A DNA stretch of 64,000 nucleotides from Actinomadura madurae (GCF_900115095.1 NZ_FOVH01000008.1:186001-250000); one strand, 5' to 3'; numbered from the stretch's first letter, positions 9,566-18,639 are shown. The notes: generated from the letters alone by a model not told the origin. Program-made: numbers and translations.

Positions 9566-10337
9566 AGAGCCCCAGGCGGGCGCCGGTCGGGTCGATGAGG
9601 ACGGAGAAGCGGCCCGGACCGACCTCGGTCGGCGGGAGGAGGACCCGGGCGCCGAGATCGACGGCCTTCTCCGTGGCGGCGACGGGGTCGGTCACCCAGA
9701 AGTAGGGGATCCAGTGGGCGGTGAAGTCCGGCGGGAAGCGGTCGTCGAGCTTGACCATGCCGCCCAGGGACCAGTCGCCGACCCTCCAGTTGGTGTAGGG
9801 GGCGCCGCCGGCCAGGTACTGGCGCTCGACCGCGTCCCATCCGAAGACCTTGCCGTAGAAGTGCCGCGCCTCCTCGATGTCCTCGCAGGCCAGCTCCACC
9901 CAGCACCGGGCGGACGGCTCGTCGGCCACGCCCGCGCCCACCGACCGGTCGAACGGCAGCCACAGCGCGAACTCGGCGCCCTGGGAGTCCATGCACACCG
10001 CGAAGCGGCCCAGATGCGCGACGTCCGAGGGCTCCACCAGCACCCGCCCGCCCTCGGCCTCCACCACGGCGAGGCTGGCGTCGATGTCGTCGCTGCGGAA
10101 GAAGCAGGTCCAGGACGGGGGCTGGGTGTCGTCGGCGAGCTCCTGCATCCCGGCGACCTCCGGCCCGCCGATGTCGGCGAGGGTGAACATGAGGTAGTCG
10201 TTCCGCCCCGGGATGGCCAGCTCGTAGACGTACCAGCCGAACAGCCCGCAGTAGAACCGCCTGGACGCCTCCAGGTCCGGGGTGCCCAGATCGGTCCACG
10301 CCGGGAAGCCGGGAGGGATGGCGGTCACCTCGGGCAT
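9492..10337 (-). CDS. Double VOC-domain (glyoxalase-like) protein
   Basis: A 281-residue protein with two tandem VOC modules. The first (about residues 10-125) contains TDLGTPDLEASRRFYCGLF and ends FALWLPF; the second (about 140-255) contains VELACEDIEEARHFYGKVF and ends RLGLFTPA. Paired VOC modules form one metal-binding barrel in glyoxalase/bleomycin-resistance and hydrolase-type relatives. Several expected metal ligands are not obvious, so a binding or resistance role is as likely as catalysis. ATG at 10337. The disordered C-terminal tail (PGRRPSIPPDDPGRGGG) is encoded in the region that overlaps the TetR gene in antisense. Confidence 0.82.
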   Translation of the reverse strand: MPEVTAIPPGFPAWTDLGTPDLEASRRFYCGLFGWYVYELAIPGRNDYLMFTLADIGGPEVAGMQELADDTQPPSWTCFFRSDDIDASLAVVEAEGGRVLVEPSDVAHLGRFAVCMDSQGAEFALWLPFDRSVGAGVADEPSARCWVELACEDIEEARHFYGKVFGWDAVERQYLAGGAPYTNWRVGDWSLGGMVKLDDRFPPDFTAHWIPYFWVTDPVAATEKAVDLGARVLLPPTEVGPGRFSVLIDPTGARLGLFTPAPGRRPSIPPDDPGRGGGRGA

Positions 10338-10435
10338 CGCCGGTCCCGCATAGCTCGCATGACGTCCACGCTAGGGACGCCCGCGCCATCGACGGTTTCC
10401 GGAATGGCCAAGATCGCCCCAACATTTCGGACAGG

Positions 10436-10990
10436 TCAGACACTCACCACCGTCTGGAGGAGGCCCCAGACGAAATGGGCGACGTAGGTGGTCCCGTCCG
10501 GTGCGGTGAGGGTCGCGTGCCAGCGGCTCGGCGCGTCGCCGTCCTGGTGCGCCACCGCACCGAACCGCTCGTCGACGTCACCGACCACGCAGGACCACGG
10601 GACGAGGTCGTCGACGGTCTCCAGCCGCGGCACCGGGGCGCCCTCGTCCCGGACGAGCCATTCGTGCACGACCGTCCCGTCCGGGGCCATGAGAATCTCG
10701 AAGCGCAGGCCCGGCCAGAGCGGAAACGGCGGCCACCGCGCCACGTCGCAGACGACGTCCCCGATCCGGCGCTCCGCGACGGTCGCGGGCCCGAGGACCG
10801 CCTCGTAGCGGCGGCGCCCGCGGGGGAACGTCCGGGACCGGACGATGCGCTGCCAGCGCGCGTTGATCTCGCGCATCTCGGTGCGGTCGGCGCCGAGCGA
10901 GCGCATCGCGTCCTCGACGAGCTCCGGCTGGTAGTCGGCCATCCGGCGGAGCAGCACGAGCTGGAACTCCCGCCGCGCGAAGCCCTTCAC
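10436..10990 (-). CDS. Conserved hypothetical protein
   Basis: A 184-residue protein without a recognised domain. It is rich in Arg and Trp and has no signal peptide or membrane segment. The first half is helical in appearance (MADYQPELVEDAMRSLG); the second half looks like beta-strands with repeated Trp (WPPFPLWPGL, HEWLVRDEG, SRWHATLTAPDGTTY, AHFVWGLLQ). The GTG start at 10990 lies 7 bp after the esterase stop, so it is likely co-transcribed downstream of that gene. No function is proposed. Confidence 0.65.
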   Translation of the reverse strand: MKGFARREFQLVLLRRMADYQPELVEDAMRSLGADRTEMREINARWQRIVRSRTFPRGRRRYEAVLGPATVAERRIGDVVCDVARWPPFPLWPGLRFEILMAPDGTVVHEWLVRDEGAPVPRLETVDDLVPWSCVVGDVDERFGAVAHQDGDAPSRWHATLTAPDGTTYVAHFVWGLLQTVVSV

Positions 10991-10997
10991 CGCGGGG

Positions 10998-12245
10998 TCA
11001 GGACCTGCCGGCGCCGATGGTCTTGGCGATGGCGGGCCAGCTGCGCCGCAGCTCGACGCGCCAGTACTTCCAGTTGTGCATCCCCGGCCCGTACAGGTGC
11101 GAAGTGACGGGGACGCCCGCCCGCTTGGCGGCGGCGACGAAGTTCTCGTTCATGGTGCCGGCGAGCTGCTCGCCGATCCGCCCCGCGTCGTGCGGCGGCG
11201 TGTCGGGCTTGTCGTAGGGGCCGGGCTGGCCGTTGCCGGACGAGACGTAGACGCCGACGCCCTTCAGCCTGGCCACGTTCACGGTCGCGTCGTGCGCCCG
11301 CCAGTTCGCCCGCGCGGTGATCGGGTCGCCCCAGATGGCGGTGCCCGCCTCGCGGTTCATCGACGTCAGGATGAGCGGCATGCCGGGGGCGGTGATGTTC
11401 AGGGCGCCGCTGTAGGACGCGGCGTACTTGAAGATGCGGTGCCGCTCGGCGTAGGTGATCGCGCCCTGCCCGCCGGACGACAGGCCGATCGCGGCGCGCA
11501 CCGACCCGGCGTGGAAGTTGCGCTCCATCAGCGGGATGACCTCGCGGATGTGGAAGGTCTCCCACTCGGGGATGCCGCCCTTGCCGCCGTTGTACCAGTT
11601 GGTATAGGAGCCGTTCCAGCCGCCCTCGGGCATCACGACCATCGCGTTGTACGGCCCGACGACCTGCTCGATGTTGGAGTCCTTCGTCCACGACGTGTAG
11701 TTGTTGTTGCCGCCGTGGTACGCGTACACGACCGGCCACGTCTTGGTGGTGCTGGACTTCCAGCTCTTCGGCACCATCACGCGGGTCTTGACCTGCGCGC
11801 CCAGCGCGGGCGAGGCGATCGTCACGTCGAAGATCCGCGAGGCGACCTTCTTGACGCCGGTGATGGTGGCGCCGTCGGGCGCCTTGGCGTACTTGCCCGA
11901 CCCGGCGCCGGGCGGCATGTGCGGCTTCTTGCCGTGGCTGCCCGTGTTCGAGTCGGGGTCGGTGGGGCTAGGCGACCCGCCGCCGGTGCCGAACGGGTTG
12001 CCGTTCAGCGGGACGTTCGGCAGCTTCGGGGCCTTCGGCGACGTCGTCGGCGACGCCGGGCCGGGCGCGGACGGCTGCGTGGCGGGCCCGAACGACGGGA
12101 TGGGCTTGGCGTTCCCGGAAGCCTCCGACCTGCCCTTCGGCACGCCGACCCCGGCCTGCGCGAGCCCGACCATGATGGTCGGCAGCAGCACGGCCGCCGC
12201 CGCGGTGCCCGCGATGGCGATCTTCCTGTCGGTACGCTTCTTCAT
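10998..12245 (-). CDS. Secreted esterase of the antigen 85/esterase D fold
   Basis: A 415-residue exported alpha/beta hydrolase (PF00756-like). It has a signal segment after MKKRTDRK (about residues 9-30), a Pro/Ser/Gly-rich linker of about 100 residues, then the catalytic domain. The nucleophile elbow reads GLSSGGQGA, and the catalytic His lies in GPGMHNWKYW near the end. YAYHGGNNNYTSW provides the oxyanion region. Relatives include feruloyl esterases and mycolyl/acyl transferases, so the substrate is open. ATG at 12245 is chosen since it begins the signal peptide and follows GGGGAG; the upstream region is AT-richer intergenic DNA. A second enzyme of this family lies at 34289-35263. Confidence 0.85.
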   Translation of the reverse strand: MKKRTDRKIAIAGTAAAAVLLPTIMVGLAQAGVGVPKGRSEASGNAKPIPSFGPATQPSAPGPASPTTSPKAPKLPNVPLNGNPFGTGGGSPSPTDPDSNTGSHGKKPHMPPGAGSGKYAKAPDGATITGVKKVASRIFDVTIASPALGAQVKTRVMVPKSWKSSTTKTWPVVYAYHGGNNNYTSWTKDSNIEQVVGPYNAMVVMPEGGWNGSYTNWYNGGKGGIPEWETFHIREVIPLMERNFHAGSVRAAIGLSSGGQGAITYAERHRIFKYAASYSGALNITAPGMPLILTSMNREAGTAIWGDPITARANWRAHDATVNVARLKGVGVYVSSGNGQPGPYDKPDTPPHDAGRIGEQLAGTMNENFVAAAKRAGVPVTSHLYGPGMHNWKYWRVELRRSWPAIAKTIGAGRS

Positions 12246-12378
12246 GGCTCCCCAGCTGTCCGGGCCGCCCCAGGCCCGCCGCTCCGCTCGCCCGACGAAA
12301 CTACTGTCCCCGCCGCCACACCCGCAAGTATTAACACCAAATGCAATAAACGCGAGATATACCGCCCACAGCGCCACT

Positions 12379-13638
12379 TCACCCTGGCGGGATATCACCC
12401 GCAGAATGCGCGGCTCCACGAATTGCTCCGGAGAGGTCGTCCAGCAGCGTCTCGGCCACCATCTCCTCCAAGACCGCGGCGCCTCGGTCTCTCAGCTCGC
12501 GGGCCAGCCGGGCATCCCACGGGGCATCGCTGATCCGCCCAGAGTCCGGGAGAGCGCCGTCGACCTCGTCCAGAGCAGCGAGATAGTCGCGCGACGACAT
12601 GCGCCAGGGTCGTGCCCCGGTCCTGGCCATGACGTAAGCGGCGATACGGAGGCCCTCACCGTCGAAGTCACCGTGGTGGTGCAAGGTCGCACCCGCGCCA
12701 CCGAGCGCGCGCAGCAGCCGCATGGCGGCGCTGTTCGGCCAGCCCGACGAGCACACCAGCGGTGGGCAGCGGTCACCGAACCGCCGCACCGCCAGGGCGA
12801 CGACCGTGGGATTCTCGGTCACCCACACATCGGGAGCCTCCACACGGGGATCCTGCGAGTCGCGCAATTGCTGGAGCGTCACGACGGAGGCGTGCCCCGC
12901 ATCCGCCCACATCCGCAGCGTCCGCGCGAGGACACCGTCGCCCGCCGGCCGGAGCCCTGCGACGAGGACGGTCGTGGAAAGGGCGTCGCACTCCACCCCC
13001 GAGCGTTCCCACAGGGCCCTGCGTTCCTGGGCGTCGCGCGGCGGCTCGACGCCAAAGCGGAATGATTGAGCGCGCTGAACGAGTCTGGAGAGGCGCTTGC
13101 CGTCGTCCAGCGCATGCGAGTCACCGAACAAGCCGGTCGCGAAGACCTGGAGCGGCGTGCCGTCCGACGGCAGGGCGGCCAGCACCTTGAGCGCACGTTC
13201 GAGAAGGTCGCGCGTGGACGCCACAGACCCGCCGACGAGGCCCTGACGTCGCACCTCCTCGACCCATCCGGACAATGCCGGCTCTCCGGTGACCACCGGA
13301 TGCCCTGCGAACCAGTCCCACAGGGCGCCGCGTTCGCGTTCCCGTTCCCGCCTGTCACGCGCCCGGTCACCGATCGGTCCGCAGATCGCCTCCGTGAGGG
13401 CCCGCGCATCGGACCCGGTGAGTTCATGCAGGACGGTGTCCAAGCGGGTCAGGGAGAGCGTCACCGTGGACGGCGGATAGCGGTCCATCCCGAGCAGGTC
13501 GGCCACGGCCGCCCGCTGGTCGCGGTCCAGCCCTTGGACCGTGATACGGCTGACCGCGGTTCCTGTGGAGAAGCGCTTGTGCAGGGTTGCCCACAAAGGC
13601 TTCAGATCCGCGGCGCGGAGCCGTTCCGGAATGTTCAC
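12379..13638 (-). CDS. Wadjet type III JetD-like protein (DUF3323/DUF2399, TIGR02679)
   Basis: A 419-residue protein of the TIGR02679 family: an N-terminal DUF3323-like part and a C-terminal DUF2399 domain with a Toprim-like acidic motif HHHGDFDGEGLRIAAYV. In Wadjet type III anti-plasmid systems this is JetD, the nuclease subunit that cuts closed circular DNA loaded by the JetABC SMC complex. The GTG start at 13638 overlaps the JetC stop by 4 bp. Length is normal and the acidic motif is intact, but JetA (DUF2397) and JetB (DUF2398) are absent from the window and JetC is truncated. The gene therefore cannot belong to a working complete system here. It may be a relic or an orphan nuclease. Confidence 0.85.
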   Translation of the reverse strand: MNIPERLRAADLKPLWATLHKRFSTGTAVSRITVQGLDRDQRAAVADLLGMDRYPPSTVTLSLTRLDTVLHELTGSDARALTEAICGPIGDRARDRRERERERGALWDWFAGHPVVTGEPALSGWVEEVRRQGLVGGSVASTRDLLERALKVLAALPSDGTPLQVFATGLFGDSHALDDGKRLSRLVQRAQSFRFGVEPPRDAQERRALWERSGVECDALSTTVLVAGLRPAGDGVLARTLRMWADAGHASVVTLQQLRDSQDPRVEAPDVWVTENPTVVALAVRRFGDRCPPLVCSSGWPNSAAMRLLRALGGAGATLHHHGDFDGEGLRIAAYVMARTGARPWRMSSRDYLAALDEVDGALPDSGRISDAPWDARLARELRDRGAAVLEEMVAETLLDDLSGAIRGAAHSAGDIPPG

Positions 13639-15313
13639 CAGGAGACGCCCTCCTCGTCCACGGGTACGGTCCGGTGGCCGTCCCAGATGAACCGCGCCGT
13701 CGTCACGGCGTTGTCGCCATCGCCGTCCGCACCGGTGACGAGTTGGTGGATGGCGATGCCGTCGAGTTCCCGGTAGTCGCACCACTCGTGGTCGGACGTC
13801 AGCACCATGTCGAGTTCGAGATTCACCAGCAGGTCGAAGACCTGGCCGCGGTTGGCGGTGTCCACACCGACGAACACCTCGTCCAGCAGGATGAAGCGCG
13901 GACAGTGTGGATCGGTCTGGTAGTGGGCGGCGACAGCGGCGAAGAGCGGCAGGTGCAGCGCGATCGCCTTCTCCCCACCGGACAGCGCGCCGTGCAGCTT
14001 GCGGGTGAGGTCCTGCCAGCCCTTGCCGTCCCCGCGTTCGAGCCGGACGGTGAACCGGTGCCAGGCGGTGTAGTCGAGGACCTCCATGAGCTGCTCCTCC
14101 CAGCTCGCCGCGGTGTTCGCCGCCCGCGCCTCCTCCACCCGGTCCCGGAAGAACCGGTAGAGCGCCTCCCGGTCTGCGCCGCCCAGCCGGGCGGGGTCGC
14201 GGAGCAGCAGGTCGCGCGCCGCGCGTATCCCGGCGCTCTGCTGCGGATCGACCTGCCAGACCAGCCGCACCGCGACCCGCGAGGCCGTCCGCACCCGCTC
14301 CAGGCGGCGGTTCATGCCGTCCACGAGCTCCGTCGCCTGCCGGATGCGGTCTGCGAGGTGCCTGCGCGTGTCACCGGCGAGCGTCCGGTCGAACAGGCCG
14401 CGCTCCTTGTCGGTGATGTCCTGGCGCCGCCGGTCGCGTTCCGCGCGCAGGGCGGTGTTCAGCTCGGCCGCGCCGACGCGCACCCCGTTCATGGTCGCCG
14501 TGAGCACCTGGACGTCCTCGTCCGGTGCGAGTTCCAGGTCCGCCTGATCGGCGAGGACATCACGCGCGCGGTGCATCGCCTCGGACAGATGGTGCTCGGC
14601 CTCCCGGACGTTCCTCGGCTCGTACGGCGTGCGGGTCGGCAGCGAAGCGGCGACCGAACGCGCGCCCTCCAGGGTGGCCTTCACACCCCCGTCCGGGTCG
14701 AGCCGCACATCGAGCGCGGCATCGTCGGCCAGGTGGCCGGTGACCAGATGCCGGAACCGGGCCGCGGCCTGGTCCCGGGCGGCGACCGCGTCGTCCCGTG
14801 CCCTCTCCGCGACCTCGACGGCCTCCTCCAGTCGGCCGATGCGCTTCTCGAGTTCGAGCAGGGCGCTGCGGAGCGTCCCGCACCGGGTCTCGCACTCGTC
14901 GGCCTCGGCCCTGGCCTTCCGCAGATTCTCCAGCACCTGCCGATGCTCGACGCCGATCGAGTCATCGATGGCCTCGAGCTTCTCCCTCATCTCGGCGGCC
15001 TCGTCGGCGGCGTCCTGGGCGCGGTCCGCGGATTCGGCCGCGGTCGCCTCGTAGTCGCCGGCCGTTCGCGCCGCGGCGGCGGCGCGCGCTTCGGCGGAGC
15101 GGAGCGTCTCGCAGTGCTGGAGCCACACGTGCCCGTTCTCCCGGAAGTCGCGAACCGCGCCGGCCAGTGCGTCCAGCGCCGGTTCGCCGACCGGCAGGCC
15201 GTTCTCGGCGCCGAGCGCGGTGAGCGCGCGTAGCGCGGCGGATGCGGCCGACTCGCGTCCGCGCAGCCGCTCCTCGGCACGTTTCAGCTCGTCGCCGCGC
15301 TGGGCGACCGCGC
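13635..15313 (-). pseudogene. Truncated JetC (SMC-like ATPase), C-terminal half only
   Basis: About 560 codons of a TIGR02680-type SMC-like ATPase remain, against roughly 1,350 in complete members. What is left is the C-terminal coiled coil and the C-terminal ATPase lobe: the ABC signature HGALSGGEKAIALHLPL and the Walker B region RFILLDEVFVGVDTANRG. The reading frame stays open to about 15,323, but homology-like coiled-coil sequence (QRGDELKRAEERLRGRES) stops near 15,313, where unrelated lower-GC DNA begins. The Walker A half is missing, so the protein cannot hydrolyse ATP by itself. A GTG at 15128 could start a 497-residue product. Its stop overlaps the JetD start. Confidence 0.83.
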
Positions 15314-15320
15314 TTTCATG
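15309..15320. other. Deletion junction joining jetC and pglX remnants
   Basis: Within these bases the minus-strand JetC frame (left) and the plus-strand PglX frame (right) both stop resembling their families. Each gene has lost its N-terminal half, and both halves would have lain in the missing interval, so one deletion explains both truncations. GC content drops sharply to the right. Confidence 0.75.
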
Positions 15321-16660
15321 AATTCACTGGCACAAAGCTGGCAAATTTTCCGCTCCCACTAGGGCATGCCGAGCGAATCAGTTCAGCACTTAATTCCCTC
15401 GCACAAGAACGTCGAAAAAGCACACCTGAACACCTTGCCAACAAAGAGATCCTACACGCCGATCTACTAAGAAGGTCACGCGAGAGGTGGTCATCTCTCC
15501 ATCGAAAGATGGTCGCCCTTCAAGAAGAACTGGATTGGGAAGTATATCGACTCTATGGGCTCCTCACCGAGGAGGAGGCGGCTGAACTGGCCGCTGATCC
15601 AAAGTCAGTGCCTGGGATCGAGTTGGGTGAGCGGGCCTTCGAGATCGTCTTGGCGCGGAAGATGGCTGCCGGCGAAGTCGAGACGCAATGGTTTGCACGG
15701 CATGGATCTATGCCGACCACGAAGGTTCCGGAGCACTGGCCAGAGGAGTATCGCCGTGTAATCGAGAAGCGCATTGAGACGATCGAGAAGCTCCCGCAAA
15801 GCATTGGCCTGATCGAGCGACCGGAATACAAACGTCGATGGGCGTCCGAATCCTGGGAGAAACAGGAGAAAGATGCTCTTCGGAACTGGTTGCTCGACCG
15901 GAGTGAGGACCGGGGGTTGTGGTTCTCTTCGGATGAGAGCGGCACAGACCGGCCGAGGATGATGACGGTAGGGCGGTTGGCTGACCGGCTTCAAGATGAC
16001 GCGGACTTCGTGTCGGTCGCGCGGCTGTATGCGGGTGAGGAAGTTGAGCTGATCGACGCCCTGGAAGAAATCCTGGATGCTGAGCATGTGCCGTTCATTC
16101 CGGCACTGCGCTACAAAGACTCTGGGCTGCGTAAGCGGACGCAGTGGGAAGAGACGTGGCGGTTGCAGCGGCTGGAAGACAAGACCGGGGAACGGCTCGA
16201 TATCAAGGTTCCGCCTAAGTACACGAGCGCGGACTTCGTCAAGAACTCGTACTGGCGGAATCGGGGGAAGCTCGATGTTCCCAAGGAGCGGTTCATCTCG
16301 TACCCGGGGGCTAGCCCGGATGGGGACAAGACGCTGCTTCTTGGGTGGGCAGGTTGGGATCACGCGGAGCAGGCTCATGCGCTTGTGACGCTCATTGAGG
16401 AGCGGACCACTCGGGATGGGTGGGAGCTTGAGCGGCTTATGCCGTTGCTGGCTGGGCTGGACGAAGTGATGCCCTGGGTTAAGCAGTGGTATAGCGAGGT
16501 GGATCCGGAGACCGGGTTGAGCCCGGCCGTCGCCTACGAGGGCTACCTCCAGCAGCAGGTGGAGCGGTACCCCGGCCTGTCTCGGGATGAACTCGCCAAG
16601 TGGCGGCCTCCGAAGAAGGGCCGGGGGCGCGGTCCGGGCAAGAAGAAGGCGGATGAGTAG
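15314..16660 (+). pseudogene. Truncated BREX-2 PglX, C-terminal part only
   Basis: About 448 codons remain of a methyltransferase that is about 1,200 residues when complete. Sequence recalled as characteristic of BREX-2 PglX includes FHEFTGTKLANFPLP, ALQEELDWEVYRLYGLL, ELGERAFEIVLARKMAAGE, ETQWFARHG, SADFVKNSYWRNRGKLDV, PKERFISYPGA and LGWAGWDHAEQAHAL. The catalytic NPPY-type methyltransferase core is N-terminal to these and is missing. The frame begins abruptly at the junction with truncated JetC, with no start codon or ribosome site of its own. Base composition is less GC-rich than the flanks, particularly over the first 300 bp, suggesting acquired DNA. The fragment ends normally (WRPPKKGRGRGPGKKKADE). 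Confidence 0.85.
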
Positions 16661-16674
16661 GCGGCCGGCCAGGC

Positions 16675-16875
16675 TCAACAGTTCGATATCTCCTGGAGCC
16701 GCTGGCGGAGGACGAAGGCGTCTGTTGCCCTGATGAACAGGTCGTCGCCTCGGACTGCCATCCAGATCGGGCGTTCCGGGTCGGCGATGATGCCGAAGGT
16801 CGGGAACTCTCGCCTCAGTTCGGCAAGGTGCGCGGCCGGGTCGTGTCGCCATGCTCCGTCGTCGGTGGCCTTCAC
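16675..16875 (-). CDS. Small hypothetical protein, third gene of a coupled trio
   Basis: A 66-residue protein (VKATDDGAWRHDP... ending QRLQEISNC). GTG at 16873-16875 overlaps the stop of the upstream gene by 4 bp. The sequence has an FPTFGIIADPERPIWMAVRG stretch that looks like two beta-strands; no domain is recognised. Its coupling to two further small genes suggests one functional unit. Confidence 0.6.
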   Translation of the reverse strand: MKATDDGAWRHDPAAHLAELRREFPTFGIIADPERPIWMAVRGDDLFIRATDAFVLRQRLQEISNC

Positions 16876-17186
16876 GCGGAGGCTCCCAGGTAGCCCTTGA
16901 TCATCACCAAGGCGTCGGTGATGCGCTCGGACTCGGCTATGGGCTGCTGCCACGAGGTGAAGAACCAGTACCGGCCCTCGTCCTTGTCGTGCGGGCGGCG
17001 GATGATCGTGTCGCCAGAGATCCCCTCAGCGCCGCAGAAACTCCGCGCCGTGGAGGTCGTGTTGCGGACGACCAACCCCCCGGCCACGTAGTCGACCGTG
17101 AAACCGTGCGCCTTGAGATGCATCCCCAGGGCCTTCAGCCTGACGTACGACTCGACGGCCGGGGACTCGTGCTCGGGGACACTCAC
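16872..17186 (-). CDS. Small hypothetical protein, second gene of a coupled trio
   Basis: A 104-residue protein with no recognised domain. The N-terminal half appears helical (YVRLKALGMHLKAHGFTVDY); the middle contains GGLVVRNTTSTARSFCG and GRYWFFTSWQQPIAESERI, typical of a small alpha/beta protein. The GTG start at 17186 overlaps the preceding stop, and its own stop overlaps the next start (both GTGA), so the three products are probably made in fixed proportion. It lies between the PglX remnant and an XRE/DUF397 pair, a common place for accessory regulators in actinobacteria. Confidence 0.62.
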   Translation of the reverse strand: MSVPEHESPAVESYVRLKALGMHLKAHGFTVDYVAGGLVVRNTTSTARSFCGAEGISGDTIIRRPHDKDEGRYWFFTSWQQPIAESERITDALVMIKGYLGASA

Positions 17187-17434
17187 GGCCACCTCCTCGT
17201 GGACTCCGCAAGGGCGATCCGCTCGTACAAGCGCGTCTGGGCGTCGCAGAGCAGCCACAACTCGCCTTCGTCCCGGGCCTGCACCTCGGGAAGGCAGCCG
17301 TTGAGGACCTGGTAGTGGCTCAGCTCGGCGAGTCGCCGCGCCACGAAGCCGTCGCGCGATCGCGCACCGCGCCAATCGGGCATTAAGGAAATTCGCGCCA
17401 TCGCAAAATCGTTCGATACCGACCTCTTGGACAT
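17183..17434 (-). CDS. Small hypothetical protein, first gene of a coupled trio
   Basis: An 83-residue protein. ATG at 17434 (MSKRSVSNDFAMARISL) is preferred because GAGGT lies about 9 bases upstream; in-frame starts further up reach 17533. The C-terminal half is a likely helical hairpin (RRLAELSHYQVLNG, ELWLLCDAQTRLYERIALAES). No domain is recognised. It diverges from the interrupted XRE gene across about 150 bp and begins a three-gene overlapping operon running leftwards. Confidence 0.58.
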   Translation of the reverse strand: MSKRSVSNDFAMARISLMPDWRGARSRDGFVARRLAELSHYQVLNGCLPEVQARDEGELWLLCDAQTRLYERIALAESTRRWP

Positions 17435-17588
17435 CCCGAGGACCTCACTTTCTGTCGTTTCGCTGAAAAGCTTGCAAACAGCCTCCCTGTCCGGGTAAAA
17501 GTGCGGTAGTGACCGTTCCACACCGACGGTCAAGTCGAGCCAAGATCAACTCAACCATGCTCCCCAGGTTGACCCCCGGAGGCTTTTC

Positions 17589-18386
17589 ATGGGTGAAAAT
17601 CGAGCGCGCATCTTCTTCGGCACCGAACTCCGCGGAAAGCGCGAAGAGGCTGAACTCACGGGCAAGCAACTAGCGGATGCGCTCGGCTGCACACCCCAAT
17701 GAATCAGCACCATGGAGAGCGGGCGCAAGGTGTCCGAGCAAAGCGCTCACGACCTCGACACCTTCTTCAAAACGGACGGCATTTTCTACCGCCTATGGAA
17801 GCTCGCTGGTGACATCGAGATCGAGCCCATTCTCCCCCCTGGCTTCACCGAGTACAACGCGCGCGAGAAAAAGGCCGATTCGATCCACGTCTACAACGCA
17901 CTCCTGCTCAGCGGACTCTTCCAGACCGAGGACTACGCCCGCTCGATCTTCCGCGACGTCGAGGAATCCGTAGCGGAGGAACTGATTCAGAAACGCATGG
18001 AACGACGTGAGATCATGACCGGACAGAACGCACCTCGAATCTGGCTCACTCTCGACGAGAGCGTGCTACACCGTGTGATCGGGAGTCGGGACATCACGCG
18101 AAACCAGTTCGCCTACCTGCTGGAGTGCGGCCGCCGTTCCAACGTCATGCTCAACGTGGTTCCATGGAGCGCTGGCTACCACGCTGGCCTTGCGGGAAGC
18201 TTCACCATCCTGGGTTTCAACGACGGCACGAACATCGCATACACCGAGTCGGCAGGTGAAGGCATGCTCTTCGAGAAGCCTACGCGTGTGACGAGCTATG
18301 TCGTACGGTACGAGTTGCTGAAGGCTTACGCGCTGCCCATAGAGGAGTCGCGAGCCTTGATATCGACAGTGATGGAGAGTCTATGA
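17589..18386 (+). pseudogene. XRE/DUF5753 regulator interrupted by an in-frame TGA
   Basis: ATG at 17589 follows GGAGG and opens a typical XRE-DUF5753 regulator: LRGKREEAELTGKQLADALGCTPQ, then TGA at 17700-17702, then ISTMESGRKVS in the same frame. Family members usually have Trp at this point, so a TGG-to-TGA change is the simplest explanation. After the stop, the DUF5753 domain is intact to 18386 (HVYNALLLSGLFQTEDYARSI, DESVLHRVIG, NVMLNVVPWSAGYHAG). Re-initiation at ATG 17712 would give a 224-residue protein lacking half of the HTH. The 3' end overlaps the DUF397 start by 4 bp. Such pairs regulate development or antibiotic production in streptomycetes. Confidence 0.8.
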
Positions 18387-18586
18387 GTGACATCACACAC
18401 GTCCAGTGGCGCAAGAGCAGCCGTAGCGCTCACGAGGGCGGTGAATGCGTCGAGGTGGCGGATCTGGCTACCGTGGTGGGGGTACGGGACTCCAAGGATC
18501 CCCATGGGCCGAATCTGACCTTCAGTAGCGCAGCCTGGGCCGCCTTCACTAGCGACGTCAAGAGCAGCCAGCACGACCTGGCCTGA
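18383..18586 (+). CDS. DUF397 protein, partner of the interrupted XRE gene
   Basis: A 67-residue DUF397 protein with the family landmarks WRKSSRSAHEGGECVEVA near the start and VRDSKDPHGPNLTF in the middle. DUF397 genes nearly always follow an XRE/DUF5753 gene and are thought to bind and modulate it. ATG at 18383 overlaps the XRE stop by 4 bp, so loss of translation upstream by the TGA may lower its expression unless re-initiation occurs. Confidence 0.87.
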   Translation: MSDITHVQWRKSSRSAHEGGECVEVADLATVVGVRDSKDPHGPNLTFSSAAWAAFTSDVKSSQHDLA

Positions 18587-18611
18587 CGCCCTCTGCGCTT
18601 ACACCCCAGAG

Positions 18612-18635
18612 CCCTCGGCCACCTCTCGGCCGGGG
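18612..18635 (+). terminator. Probable terminator after DUF397
   Basis: CCCTCGGCC and GGCCGGGGG arms pair with one mismatch around a 6-8 nt loop, 25 bp after the DUF397 stop. Confidence 0.55.
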
Positions 18636-18639
18636 GTTC

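Noticed and set aside
12379..15313. A functional Wadjet type III system
   Set aside because: Only JetD is complete. JetC lacks its Walker A half and no DUF2397 or DUF2398 gene is present; the sequence right of 15,313 belongs to PglX.
17700..17702. TGA as selenocysteine or programmed readthrough in the XRE gene
   Set aside because: No selenocysteine insertion-like hairpin or readthrough context was recognised, and the position is normally Trp, so a point mutation or sequencing error is simpler.
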